Of a stretch of 64,000 nucleotides of DNA, positions 28,307 through 38,067 are shown in pieces (positions within the stretch are counted from its first letter, which is position 1; each line of letters begins with the position of its first letter). The notes below the pieces were generated by a model. It did not search any database and was not told where the DNA came from. It saw only the letters and a program-made list of their open reading frames with translations. The stretch is from Flavobacterium gilvum. GTDB lineage: Bacteria > Bacteroidota > Bacteroidia > Flavobacteriales > Flavobacteriaceae. Both the position numbers and the translations under genes were made by a program. Location of the stretch: assembly GCF_001761465.1 (NCBI RefSeq), contig NZ_CP017479.1, forward strand, positions 3,534,001 to 3,598,000, in the 5' to 3' direction.

Positions 28307-28726
28307 CTAAAAATAATTTGCTATTATATCTAATAGAATCTCTCTACTCAGAGGCTTTTGCTTGAAATCTGAAATTTCATTTATCAATGCGCATTTAATT
28401 TTATCATCCGGATTACCCGAGCTGCTTAACATTACAATAACAATCTCCTCTTTATTTTTTATATCTAAACTTTTAAAAGTTTTCATGAATTCCCAACCAT
28501 CCATAACAGGCATGTTAATATCCAATAAAATTAATTGAGGTTGTGGATACTTGTCCCCTTTCGATTCGAATTTTCCTTGACTACATAGATAATCAATGGC
28601 TTCTTTTCCGTTTAAAACCACTTGAATAGATTCTGCAATATCAGCCTTTTGTATTATTTTTTTATTAATAAAGCTAGTTGGGAAGTCGTCATCGACCAAT
28701 AATACACAGTTTAATCTATTTTCCAT
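28307..28726 (-). CDS. Single-domain response regulator (CheY-like receiver)
   Basis: 139-residue stand-alone receiver: acidic cluster VDDD at 11-14, phospho-acceptor Asp69 in LLDINMPVMDG, Ser/Thr site in VMLSSSGN near 101, and Lys124 in FKQKPLS. No output domain, so it should act by protein contact or phosphotransfer. The insertion around 50-62 (SQGKFESKGDKYPQ) is common in Bacteroidota receivers of this type. No kinase gene adjoins it, so its partner is elsewhere. Flanked by long gene-free DNA on both sides. Confidence 0.9.
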   Translation of the reverse strand: MENRLNCVLLVDDDFPTSFINKKIIQKADIAESIQVVLNGKEAIDYLCSQGKFESKGDKYPQPQLILLDINMPVMDGWEFMKTFKSLDIKNKEEIVIVMLSSSGNPDDKIKCALINEISDFKQKPLSREILLDIIANYF

Positions 28727-29170
28727 TTTGTTTAAAAATTTTAATTCAAATATTTAGGTTTAGTCTGGAAAGAATATTCATTTTAATATGCTTACACTAA
28801 TAATTTTCAATTAAACCCAAGGTTAATGATGTCAATGATATAAGGAAAAAATCAGACTCTTTATATAGTACAAATGATATTACAATCCGGTCTGGTTTCT
28901 TCTTTATTCAAAGTGATTGTTGAATAGTTTATAAATTTCAAGATGCAAAGTTATTGTTATTGACCTATCTGGTTTGTAGAACAAATCCCTGAGTAATTTG
29001 TCCATTTTGTTCTACAAATAAGGAGTATATACAAAATAAAGGCTTTACTCAAAATTCAAAAAATTCATAACCGCTTTAGCTGTTTAGAATCTATATAATC
29101 AACTAAAATTTAAAAGAAAAACAATGTTTTTAATATCTATTCCTTAATAAGCAAGAATAATGAGTCTTGC
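28727..29170. other. Gene-free stretch between receiver and AraC genes
   Basis: About 440 bp upstream of the receiver gene and downstream of the AraC-family gene. Only AT-rich DNA; no convincing terminator or RNA gene seen. Confidence 0.45.
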
Positions 29171-30052
29171 TTAATATATGTTATAAGAAAACATATATTC
29201 TTTCCGGTAGGTACTAGGAGTTTTCCCAATAATTTCTTTGAAGGTTCTATTGAAATTGGCAAAATTTTGAAAACCACTTTCATAGCATACATCTGATATT
29301 GACAATTTTTTGTTTTGTAAAAGTTTGCAGGCGTGTCCTGTTCTTAATTCATTCAAGAATTGGGTAAAAGATTTTTGTGTTCTTTTCTTAAAAAAGGTAC
29401 AAAATGCAGGCGGTGTCATGTGAGCAACTTGTGCAATATCTTTCAAAGCAATAGGTTTGGTAAAATTTGTTATGGTATATTTATACACTTCGTTCATCCT
29501 TTCAGTATCTTTTTCATTATATGAATGGCTATAGCCAATGCTGGCAAGTAACTCATATTCCTCAGAATTAAGCATAACATCAATTATTTTTAGGAATTCT
29601 ATAACTTGTGTGAATCCCTCTAAATCTATCATTTTGTCCAGATGATTCAGTATTATTTCCTTTGTTTTTCCCGTAAAAGAAAGTCCCCTTTTGGCTTTTT
29701 CAAATAGATTTCCTTTTTTTGATAAAACAATATTATTGTCACAAAGTTTGTCGATAATATCAAAAGAAAAATAAGTAACAATAGCTTCTGCCGAAGTATT
29801 TGAATTATTGTTTAAAATTTCGAAGTCATTATACCACATATGTGGAAGATTAGGGCTCATTAGAACCAAATCTCTTTCGAAGAAATTTTTAATACTATCC
29901 CCGACAACTCTTTTTCCATAACTTTTTCGAACATAATTAAGTTCGCAATAATCATGAAAATGAAATGGTGTTGTAAAATGACTCCCATTGATCTTTTTGA
30001 TTGTCAATAGAGAAGAATTTTGAGAAGCTAATTCTATTAATACGGCCTTCAT
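29171..30052 (-). CDS. AraC-family transcriptional regulator with cupin sensor domain
   Basis: 293 residues. The N-terminal cupin-like ligand domain (TPFHFHDYCELNYVRKSYGKR, MSPNLPHMWYND) resembles the sugar-sensing part of AraC/RhaR-type proteins. The C-terminal double helix-turn-helix at about 187-290 has PIALKDIAQVAHMTPPAFCTFFKKRT and ISDVCYESGFQNFANFNRTFKEIIGKTPSTYRK, both typical. It is transcribed divergently from the first GH38 gene, 205 bp apart, and probably controls the GH38/transport/mannonate genes through the promoter copies at 30131, 33278 and 36419 (inference from position). Confidence 0.92.
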   Translation of the reverse strand: MKAVLIELASQNSSLLTIKKINGSHFTTPFHFHDYCELNYVRKSYGKRVVGDSIKNFFERDLVLMSPNLPHMWYNDFEILNNNSNTSAEAIVTYFSFDIIDKLCDNNIVLSKKGNLFEKAKRGLSFTGKTKEIILNHLDKMIDLEGFTQVIEFLKIIDVMLNSEEYELLASIGYSHSYNEKDTERMNEVYKYTITNFTKPIALKDIAQVAHMTPPAFCTFFKKRTQKSFTQFLNELRTGHACKLLQNKKLSISDVCYESGFQNFANFNRTFKEIIGKTPSTYRKEYMFSYNIY

Positions 30053-30130
30053 ATTTATTCAACTTAAATTATGAGTAGTGGCTAAATTTATGATATATTT
30101 TCCATATTTAAAAAAAATGTCCTAAAATTA

Positions 30131-30257
30131 ATTAAAATAGTACAAGTTTTAATTAACAAAATTGTATTTAAGAGTTGTTATTAAAATTATCTTTGAAAAA
30201 ACCTCGAGTAAAAGCAATCTTGTAAAATTTGGTTTATAATTTAATTTTAAAAAAAAT
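30131..30257 (+). promoter_or_regulatory. Promoter region copy 1 (first GH38 gene)
   Basis: First of three near-identical copies. It contains attaaaatagtacaagtttt, attgta about 23 bp upstream of the -7 box TATCTTTG (30188-30195, exact TAnnTTTG match), then ctcgagta. The box-to-ATG distance is about 62 bp. A divergent AraC-family gene lies beside it. Confidence 0.8.
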
Positions 30258-33170
30258 ATGGTAAATTTTTATAAAATAAATAAAAAAACACTAATTCATT
30301 TGGTATTTATTCTTGCCTCTACAAGTATGTTTGCGACAATTTTGCCAACCGAAGCAGTAGAATGTTTAGTACAACCTGTTTATCGATTCCGAAAAGACAA
30401 AACGCCTGGCCGTGAAATCATAATAAAACTAAAAGAGGGAAAATTAGAAGGAAAAATAGCTGTTGATATTACAGCAGGAAAAACTAAGGAAACTACCGAG
30501 TTTTTGGATAAAAAAGAGGGTTATTCAGAATTGAGTATATTACTGCCCAATACTATTGGAGTCAAATCGGATGCTACTGTGACGATTGTCATTCGCCAAG
30601 GGAAGAACATAATTAAAAAAACAGTCAATGTCCCTACCATGCGCCATTGGAATGTATACCTCTATAATCATGCACACGTGGATATTGGTTATACTAATAC
30701 CCATAAAAATGTTGAGTTATTGCACAAAAACAATATTTTGGAGGGAATCAAATTGGCAGAAAAAACGAAAACCTATCCTAAAGGCTCCCAATTTGTATGG
30801 AATCCGGAAGTAACCTGGCCGCTGGAGCGTTTGTGGGAAACTCAGCCTGAAGAACGAACAAATGTTTTGAATGCCATCAAAAGTGGCTTTATTAGTGTTG
30901 ATGCAAGCTATTCGAACACTGACACGAGTGTCTGTTCCGATGAAGAGCTGTTTCATCTTTTTAATTTTAGCAGAAAAATCCAACGCCTTTCAGGAAAGCC
31001 GATAGATGTTTTTCAACAAATGGATGTTCCTGGTATTTCATGGGGAATAATACCTGTCTTGAATCAACAGGGAATAAAATACATTATGGCATGGCCAAAC
31101 ACCGATAGAGCTGGATTTTCACACGAAGGCTTGGACAAAAAACCATTATGGTGGGTTGGTCCTGACGGAAAATCAAAAGTTTTATTTCTTCAACCAGGAC
31201 AGTATGCTAATAGCGGAAGTATGGACAAAGGAGGAGCCACAGGCAGACCTTGGTTTGGACAACGCGATCCTCAAAAAGTACCTTTGTATATTCAAACTGG
31301 AGATGCAAATGTGGATTTTACGAAGAAATTGGTCGATATGGAAGCCGAGAAATATCCATACGATTTCTTGGTGCTTTCATGGTCCCTTTGGGACAACAAT
31401 CCTTTGGATGCTGATATTCCGGATGCAGTAAAAAAATGGAATGAAACCCATGCGTACCCTCAAATTATAATTTCAGGAGGGCATCAGATTATGGAAATGA
31501 TCGATAAAAAATATGGTGATAAATTGCCTGTAGTAAAAGGTGACTATACCGAATTTTGGACAGACGGTCTGGGAACTGCAGCCAAACTTGCAGCAATGAA
31601 TAGAAAATCAAAGGAGATTCTTACTCAATCGGAAACACTTTGGTCGATGCTTCATCCTGCAAAATCAGCACCAAGAAATGAATTTGAAGAAGCTTGGAGA
31701 AAAATCATTTTAGGATCAGAACACACTTGGTGTTTTGAAGACCCAAACGACTCTTATTTTCAAGATGCAATTTTCAAAGTAAAGAAAGGGTATTTCATTG
31801 ATGCACACGAACGTTCAATTGATTTAATGGATGAAGCATTGGCCCCGGCAACTGAACAGGCAAATAAAACAGTGCCTTCAGGTATTGCTGTATTCAATAC
31901 TCATTCTTGGAATCAAAGCGGAACAGTGACACTTTCTAAAGAAGAAAGTGGTTTGGGAGACAAAGTAGTTGACGACAAAGGAAACCCAATACCTTCCCAA
32001 CGTTTGTCAACCGGAGAATTATTATTTATAGCTTCGGATGTACAAGCTTTAGGATCGAAACACTACCGTATAGAAAAAGGAAACTCATTTTCTACAAAAG
32101 GATGTACCATCAACGGAACTACTTTGGAAAATAGTAAAGTAAAAGTAGTAGTTGATGAAAAAACAGGAAATATTACCCAACTAATAGACCTATCTACTGG
32201 ACAAAATTTTGCTGACACAAAAGTAAACGGAGGTTTGAATGCTTTCCGCTGGTTACCTGGTAATGTCGATGCTCCCAAAGCAGATACAGACATTTCGATA
32301 AAAATTACCGAAAATGGACCATTGGTTGTAGAATTGACCATTAGTTCAAAAGGTGAAGGTTGTCGATCTATTTCGCGTTCCGTCAGATTAATAAATAATG
32401 CTAAATGGGTTGAAATAAATAATGTTGTCGATAAATTACCATTGATGGAAAAAGACGGAATTCATTTTGGATTCGGATTTGATGTGCCACAATCCAAAAC
32501 ACGTGTTGATATCCCTTGGGGGATTATGGAAGTGGAAAAAGATCAATGGGCGCAAGGAAACCGAAACTGGATTGCCATGCAAAGATGGCTGGACGTGTCG
32601 AACGATAAAAAAGGAATTACTTGGTGTTCTCTGGATGCTCCTTTATTTGAGTACGGTTCCATGACAGCGAATATTGCTTTGGGCTGGGGATGGGGCTCAA
32701 AAGCACCATGGGTGAAAAAACTAGAACCAAGTTCGACTATTTATTCATGGGTGATGAACAATCACTGGTTTACCAATTTTCCATTAACGCAAGATGGTCC
32801 CGTTTCGTTTCGCTACCGATTAATGCCTCACGGCGAATTCAATCCTTTGGAGGCAAATCGATTTGGGCTTGAACAATCACAACCGCTGGTACACGTTTTG
32901 ACTGAAAAAGATCCAAAAACAAAACAATTATTGACAATAGATAATGAAAAAGTTATAGTAACAATTTTGAAACAAAGTGAAAAAGAAGGAGAAATGATTG
33001 TACGCTTACGCTCTTTATCGGACAAAACCGAAACAGCAAAAATTGGTTTTCCTTCTATATCACCAAAATCGGTAAACGTTTGTGAAATTGAGGAAAATGC
33101 TGGAGCTTCTGTTAGTAATTCGGTTTCAATTCTACCTTACGGAATGATGACGATTAAAGTACAATTTTAA
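30258..33170 (+). CDS. Secreted GH38 alpha-mannosidase-like enzyme, copy 1
   Basis: 970 residues with a signal peptide (to about 26, STSMFA). After a ~100-residue N-terminal beta domain comes the GH38 catalytic domain. It has zinc ligands His138/His140/Asp142-type in YNHAHVDIGYTNT, VWNPEVTWPLERLW, and the probable nucleophile Asp256 in QQMDVPGISWG. ISGGHQIMEM and SETLWSM follow, then the long C-terminal beta domains of the family (FGFGFDVPQSKTRVDIPWG). Likely releases alpha-linked mannose or acts on related glycans in the periplasm. First gene of a co-directional cluster running to uxuA, under a strong promoter. The second copy is next door. Confidence 0.85.
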   Translation: MVNFYKINKKTLIHLVFILASTSMFATILPTEAVECLVQPVYRFRKDKTPGREIIIKLKEGKLEGKIAVDITAGKTKETTEFLDKKEGYSELSILLPNTIGVKSDATVTIVIRQGKNIIKKTVNVPTMRHWNVYLYNHAHVDIGYTNTHKNVELLHKNNILEGIKLAEKTKTYPKGSQFVWNPEVTWPLERLWETQPEERTNVLNAIKSGFISVDASYSNTDTSVCSDEELFHLFNFSRKIQRLSGKPIDVFQQMDVPGISWGIIPVLNQQGIKYIMAWPNTDRAGFSHEGLDKKPLWWVGPDGKSKVLFLQPGQYANSGSMDKGGATGRPWFGQRDPQKVPLYIQTGDANVDFTKKLVDMEAEKYPYDFLVLSWSLWDNNPLDADIPDAVKKWNETHAYPQIIISGGHQIMEMIDKKYGDKLPVVKGDYTEFWTDGLGTAAKLAAMNRKSKEILTQSETLWSMLHPAKSAPRNEFEEAWRKIILGSEHTWCFEDPNDSYFQDAIFKVKKGYFIDAHERSIDLMDEALAPATEQANKTVPSGIAVFNTHSWNQSGTVTLSKEESGLGDKVVDDKGNPIPSQRLSTGELLFIASDVQALGSKHYRIEKGNSFSTKGCTINGTTLENSKVKVVVDEKTGNITQLIDLSTGQNFADTKVNGGLNAFRWLPGNVDAPKADTDISIKITENGPLVVELTISSKGEGCRSISRSVRLINNAKWVEINNVVDKLPLMEKDGIHFGFGFDVPQSKTRVDIPWGIMEVEKDQWAQGNRNWIAMQRWLDVSNDKKGITWCSLDAPLFEYGSMTANIALGWGWGSKAPWVKKLEPSSTIYSWVMNNHWFTNFPLTQDGPVSFRYRLMPHGEFNPLEANRFGLEQSQPLVHVLTEKDPKTKQLLTIDNEKVIVTILKQSEKEGEMIVRLRSLSDKTETAKIGFPSISPKSVNVCEIEENAGASVSNSVSILPYGMMTIKVQF

Positions 33171-33277
33171 AAATTGTGTAATACAAAAAAAGCAATACTT
33201 GAATTCAAGTTTAATCGAAATTATCAGCGTTAATTTATTAAATATTTCTTGTATTTTCAAAAAATAAACACAAACTG

Positions 33278-33405
33278 ATTAAAATAGTACAAGTTTTAAT
33301 TAACGGAATTGTATTTAAGAGTTGTTATTAAAATTATCTTTGAAAAAACCTCGAGTAAAAGTAATCTTGTAAAATTTGGTTTATAATTTAATATTTAGAA
33401 AAAAC
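33278..33405 (+). promoter_or_regulatory. Promoter region copy 2 (second GH38 gene)
   Basis: Nearly base-for-base repeat of 30131-30257, with -7 box TATCTTTG at 33335-33342 and about 63 bp to the ATG. The upstream stretch 33171-33277 is itself repeated after the second GH38 gene (36313-36418). Confidence 0.8.
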
Positions 33406-36312
33406 ATGGTAAATTTTTATAAAATAAATAAAAAAACACTAATTCATTTGGTATTTATTCTTGTTTCTACAAGTATGTTTGCGACAATTTTGCCAACCGA
33501 AACAGTAGAATGTATAGTACAACCCGTTTATCGATTCCGAAAAGACAAAACGCCTGGCCGTGAAATCATAATAAAGCTAAAAGAGGGTAAATTAGAAGGA
33601 AAAATAGCTGTTGATATTACAGCAGGAAAAACTAAGGAAACAACCGAGTTTTTGGATAAAAAAGAGGGTTATTCAGAATTGAGTATATTACTTCCCAATA
33701 CTATCGGAGTCAATTCGAATGAGACGGTAACAATTGCCATTCATCAAGGAAAAAACACTATCAAAAAAACAGTTGATGTTCCTGCCATGCGCTATTGGAA
33801 TGTATACCTCTATAATCATGCACACGTAGATATTGGTTATACTAATACCCATAAAAATGTTGAATTATTGCACAAAAACAATATTTTGGAGGGAATCAAA
33901 TTGGCAGAAAAAACAAAAACCTATCCTAAAGGCTCTCAATTTGTATGGAATCCGGAAGTAACCTGGCCATTGGAGCGTTTATGGGAAACGCAACCTGAAG
34001 AACGAACAAATGTTTTGAATGCCATCAAAAGTGGTTTTATTAGTATAGATGCCAGTTATTTGAATATTGATACAAGTGTATGTTCCGATGAAGAGTTGTT
34101 TCATATCTTTAATTTTAGCAGAAAAATTCAACGTCTTTCCGGAAAACCGATAGATGTTTTTCAGCAAGTAGATATTCCTGGTATTTCGTGGGGAATGGTT
34201 CCTGTTTTGAATCAACAGGGAATAAAATACATAATGTCATGGCCAAATACCGATAGAGCCGGATTTGTACATGAAGGTTTGGACAGAAAACCCGTTTGGT
34301 GGTATGGTCCTGACGGAAAATCAAAAGTTTTGTTTTTTCAACCTGGGCAGTATGCCAATAGTGGAAGTATGGACAAAGGAGGAGCCACAGGCAGACCTTG
34401 GTTCGGACAACGTGATCCTCAAAAAGTACCTCTGTATATTCAAACTGGAGATGCAAATGTGGATTTTACGAAAAAATTGACCGATATGGAAACTGAGAAA
34501 TATCCATACGATTTCTTGGTGCTTTCATGGTCACTTTGGGACAATAATCCCTTGGATGCAGATATTCCGGATGCCGTAAAAAAATGGAATGAAACCCATG
34601 CATACCCACAAATTATTATTTCTGGAGGACATCAGATTATGGAAATGATCGACAAAAAATATGGCGATAAATTGCCTGCAGTAAAAGGTGACTTTACCGA
34701 ATTTTGGACTGATGGTCAAGGAACTGAGGCTAAATATGCGGCTATGAACAGGAAATCAAAGGAAATTCTTACTCAATCGGAAACACTTTGGTCGATGCTT
34801 CATCCTGCAAAATCAGCACCAAGAAATGAATTTGAAGAAGCTTGGAGAAAAATCATTTTAGGATCAGAACACACTTGGTGTTTTGAAGACCCAAAGGATA
34901 CCTATTTTCAAGATGCAATTTTTAAAGTAAAGAAAGGCTATTTCATTGATGCTCATGAACGTTCAACTGATTTGATGGATGAGGCATTGGCACCGGCGAC
35001 ACTGCAGGCAAATGGAAAAATTCCATCGGGGATTGCGGTTTTCAATACCCATTCGTGGAATCATAGCGGAATAGTAACGCTTTCTAAAGCTGAAAGTGAT
35101 TTGGGTAACAAAGTTTTAGATGATAAAGGAAACGAAGTACCTTCTCAACGTTTGTCAACCGGAGAATTATTATTTATGGCTTCGGATGTACCAGCCTTAG
35201 GATCGAAACACTACCGGATAGAAAAGGGCAATTCATCTTTCACAAAAGGATGTGTTATCAGTGGAACTACTTTAGAAAACAATAAAATAAAAGTTGTTGT
35301 TGACGGAAAAACAGGAAATATTACCCAACTAATAGACCTATCTAGTGGACAAAATTTAGCCGATGCAAAAGTAAACGGAGGTTTGAATGCTTTTCGTTGG
35401 TTGCCTGCTAATGTTGATGCACCAAAATCAGATACAGATATTTCGATAAAAATCACCGAAAATGGACCGCTAGTTGCTGAACTGACTGTTACTTCAAAAG
35501 GAGAGGGTTGTCGATCTATTTCTCGTTCCGTTAGATTAATAAATGATGTAAAATGGGTCGAAATAAATAATGTTGTCGATAAATTACCATTGATGGAAAA
35601 AGACGGAATCCATTTTGGATTCGGATTTGACGTGCCACAATCTAAAACTCGTGTAGATATTCCTTGGGGAATCATGGAAGTAGAAAAAGACCAATGGAAG
35701 CAAGCAAACCGAAACTGGATTGCCATGCAAAGATGGTTGGACGTGTCGAACAATAAAAAAGGAATTACGTGGTGTTCTCTTGATACTCCTTTATTTGAGT
35801 ACGGTGGTATGACAGCAAATATTGCTTTGAGTTGGGGAGCAAAAGGACCATGGTTGAAAAAACTAGAACCGAGTTCTACTATTTATTCATGGGTGATGAA
35901 CAATCACTGGCATACCAATTTCCCATTAACGCAGGATGGTCCCGTTTCGTTTCGTTACCGATTAATGCCACATGGTGAATTCAATCCTTTGGAGGCAAAT
36001 CGATTTGGGCTTGAACAATCACAACCACTGGTACACGTTTTGACTGAAAAAGATCCAAAAACAAAACCATTATTGATAATAGATAATGAAAAAGTTATTG
36101 TAACAATTTTGAAACAAGGAGAAAAAGAAGGAGAAATGATTGTGCGATTACGCTCGTTATCTGACAAAACCGAAACAGCAAACATTAGTTTTCCTTCTAT
36201 ATCGCCAAAATCGGTAAACGTTTGTGAAATTGAGGAAAATGCAGGAGCTTCTGTTAGTAATTCGGTTTCAATTCTACCTTACGGAATGATGACGATTAAA
36301 GTACAATTTTAA
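33406..36312 (+). CDS. Secreted GH38 alpha-mannosidase-like enzyme, copy 2
   Basis: 968 residues, a tandem duplicate of the preceding gene. The start at 33406 is the position homologous to copy 1; an ATG ten codons upstream (33376) would add residues absent from copy 1. Signal peptide, metal and catalytic motifs are all kept (HAHVDIGYTNT, VDIPGISWG). It is two residues shorter where copy 1 has GWGWGSKAPW and this has SWGAKGPW. Changes cluster around the active-site region (MSWPNTDRAGFVHEGLDRKPVWWYG against MAWPNTDRAGFSHEGLDKKPLWWVG) and in the middle, while the first ~100 codons and the 3' end are almost identical, which suggests diverging specificity or ongoing conversion at the ends. Confidence 0.85.
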   Translation: MVNFYKINKKTLIHLVFILVSTSMFATILPTETVECIVQPVYRFRKDKTPGREIIIKLKEGKLEGKIAVDITAGKTKETTEFLDKKEGYSELSILLPNTIGVNSNETVTIAIHQGKNTIKKTVDVPAMRYWNVYLYNHAHVDIGYTNTHKNVELLHKNNILEGIKLAEKTKTYPKGSQFVWNPEVTWPLERLWETQPEERTNVLNAIKSGFISIDASYLNIDTSVCSDEELFHIFNFSRKIQRLSGKPIDVFQQVDIPGISWGMVPVLNQQGIKYIMSWPNTDRAGFVHEGLDRKPVWWYGPDGKSKVLFFQPGQYANSGSMDKGGATGRPWFGQRDPQKVPLYIQTGDANVDFTKKLTDMETEKYPYDFLVLSWSLWDNNPLDADIPDAVKKWNETHAYPQIIISGGHQIMEMIDKKYGDKLPAVKGDFTEFWTDGQGTEAKYAAMNRKSKEILTQSETLWSMLHPAKSAPRNEFEEAWRKIILGSEHTWCFEDPKDTYFQDAIFKVKKGYFIDAHERSTDLMDEALAPATLQANGKIPSGIAVFNTHSWNHSGIVTLSKAESDLGNKVLDDKGNEVPSQRLSTGELLFMASDVPALGSKHYRIEKGNSSFTKGCVISGTTLENNKIKVVVDGKTGNITQLIDLSSGQNLADAKVNGGLNAFRWLPANVDAPKSDTDISIKITENGPLVAELTVTSKGEGCRSISRSVRLINDVKWVEINNVVDKLPLMEKDGIHFGFGFDVPQSKTRVDIPWGIMEVEKDQWKQANRNWIAMQRWLDVSNNKKGITWCSLDTPLFEYGGMTANIALSWGAKGPWLKKLEPSSTIYSWVMNNHWHTNFPLTQDGPVSFRYRLMPHGEFNPLEANRFGLEQSQPLVHVLTEKDPKTKPLLIIDNEKVIVTILKQGEKEGEMIVRLRSLSDKTETANISFPSISPKSVNVCEIEENAGASVSNSVSILPYGMMTIKVQF

Positions 36313-36418
36313 AAATTGTGTAATACAAAAAAAGCAATACTTGAATTCAAGTTTAATCGAAATTATCAGCATTAATTTATTAAATATTTCTTGAATTTTA
36401 AAAAAAGAAACACAAACT

Positions 36419-36552
36419 GATTAAAATAGTACAAGTTTTAATTAACGGAATTGTATTTAAGAGTTGTTATTAAAATTATCTTTGAAAAAAGCTCGAGTAT
36501 AATCGATGTTCTAGAATTTAGTTTAATGAATTAATTTTAAAAAAGAAACGTA
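36419..36552 (+). promoter_or_regulatory. Promoter region copy 3 (sugar porter gene)
   Basis: Same ~120-bp sequence as in front of both GH38 genes, with -7 box TATCTTTG at 36477-36484 about 68 bp before the MFS start; it diverges after gctcgagta. It marks the MFS gene as co-regulated and the right border of the GH38 duplication. Confidence 0.8.
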
Positions 36553-37974
36553 ATGAAATTAAGTGGTTCAATATATCTGGTGCTAATATGTTTTACGGCT
36601 GGATTGGGAGGATTTTTATTTGGTTTTGACACTGCGGTTATCTCAGGAGCAATCAATTTACTGAGAACTCAATTTGAGTTAAGTCCAGCTATGGAAGGTT
36701 GGTTAATGAGTTCTGCACTTTTTGGTTGTATTGGAGGGGCAGCTATTTCCGGCTGGCTTTCAGATAAATATGGCCGTAAAAAAATCTTAATGTTATCCGC
36801 ATTATTATTTATAATATCAGCATTCTGGTGCGCTATTGCAGATACAGCAACAGTTCTGGTAATTGCACGTATTCTGGGTGGAATTGGAGTAGGATTTGCA
36901 GCAATGGTGGCGCCAATGTTTATTTCAGAAATATCTCCTGCCGAACTTAGGGGCAGACTGGTTTCGGTGTATCAATTGTCTATTACGCTAGGTATTTTAG
37001 TTTCATATTTGTCTAATGCTTGGATACTACAAATTTCGACTTCAAATTCGATTTCAGGGCCATTGCATTTTTATTTTGTAGAGGAAGTATGGAGAGCCAT
37101 GCTTGGATCTAATATGCTACCATCACTACTTTTTTTAATGTTATTATTATTAATTCCCGAAAGTCCAAGGTGGCTGATAAAAAAAGGAAATATTGATGAG
37201 GCTTACAAAATATTAAAAAGAATTGATGGTGATAAAAAAGCAAGTTTTGAATTGAACGAAATTAAGGAAACCGTAACCGAGGAAGAAGGTGGCATTAAAC
37301 TTTTGTTTGCAAAAAAAATGAGACTTGCTCTTATCATTGGGCTGGCATTACCTTTCATAAGTCAGCTTTCGGGGATTACGACGGTTATGTATTATGCACC
37401 GGCAATTTTCGAAAAAGCTGGTTTTCAGTCTGGTTCTGCTATGGGAGGCGCCGTACTCATCGGATTTTTTAATATGATATTTACAGTAATTGCTATTTGG
37501 CGAATTGATGTTTGGGGTAGAAAACCTTTACTAATCTGGGGTTTTATTGGATTAAGTATTGCATTAATTTTTATAGGTTGGTTGTTTTATACTAATAATA
37601 CAAGTGAACTACTCATGGGAGGGTTTGTATTTTACATAGCTGTTTTTGCAGCAACTCTAGGACCAGGAGTTTGGGTGGTAATTTCAGAAATATACCCAAC
37701 AAATATAAGAGGACGTGCAATGTCTCTGGCAACACTTTCTTTGTTTTTTGGTTCAACCGTTGTTACACAAACCTATCCTATATTTAGGGAATCATTAGGT
37801 ATCGGACCAACTTTCTTCCTTTATGGTATTGCGATGCTTCCGGCAGCCTATTTCGTTAAAAGATTCATTCCAGAAACTAAAGGGAAAACTTTGGAAGAAA
37901 TAGAACATTATTGGAAAGACGAAAGTATTGAAGATGCAAAAGAAGAAAGTAAGCCAAAAGCCATAATTTCTTAA
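36553..37974 (+). CDS. Sugar-porter family MFS transporter (XylE-like)
   Basis: Inner-membrane monosaccharide/proton symporter, 473 residues and 12 hydrophobic segments. Family signatures: FLFGFDTAVISGA in helix 1, DKYGRKK after helix 2, ELRGRLVSVYQL, IPESPRWL before the central loop, WGRKPLL, IRGRAMSLA and PETKGKTLEEIE at the end. It follows the GH38 pair and has the same promoter sequence, so it probably imports the sugar they release; mannose is the simplest guess. First gene of a likely transcript through uxuA. Confidence 0.92.
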   Translation: MKLSGSIYLVLICFTAGLGGFLFGFDTAVISGAINLLRTQFELSPAMEGWLMSSALFGCIGGAAISGWLSDKYGRKKILMLSALLFIISAFWCAIADTATVLVIARILGGIGVGFAAMVAPMFISEISPAELRGRLVSVYQLSITLGILVSYLSNAWILQISTSNSISGPLHFYFVEEVWRAMLGSNMLPSLLFLMLLLLIPESPRWLIKKGNIDEAYKILKRIDGDKKASFELNEIKETVTEEEGGIKLLFAKKMRLALIIGLALPFISQLSGITTVMYYAPAIFEKAGFQSGSAMGGAVLIGFFNMIFTVIAIWRIDVWGRKPLLIWGFIGLSIALIFIGWLFYTNNTSELLMGGFVFYIAVFAATLGPGVWVVISEIYPTNIRGRAMSLATLSLFFGSTVVTQTYPIFRESLGIGPTFFLYGIAMLPAAYFVKRFIPETKGKTLEEIEHYWKDESIEDAKEESKPKAIIS

Positions 37975-38067
37975 AGTTGAAAAGTCCCTTTTTGATACAT
38001 AAGGTTTCTGAATCTGTAACCTTATTTGATTGATACAATTAGAATAAAATAAAAGTTGTTATAAATT

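Noticed and set aside
35211..35753. Open frame of 180 codons on the minus strand within GH38 copy 2
   Set aside because: It is the reverse complement of a well-supported GH38 coding region with matching codon periodicity; a shorter counterpart lies opposite GH38 copy 1. Composition is Ser/Phe/Thr-rich as expected of a shadow frame.
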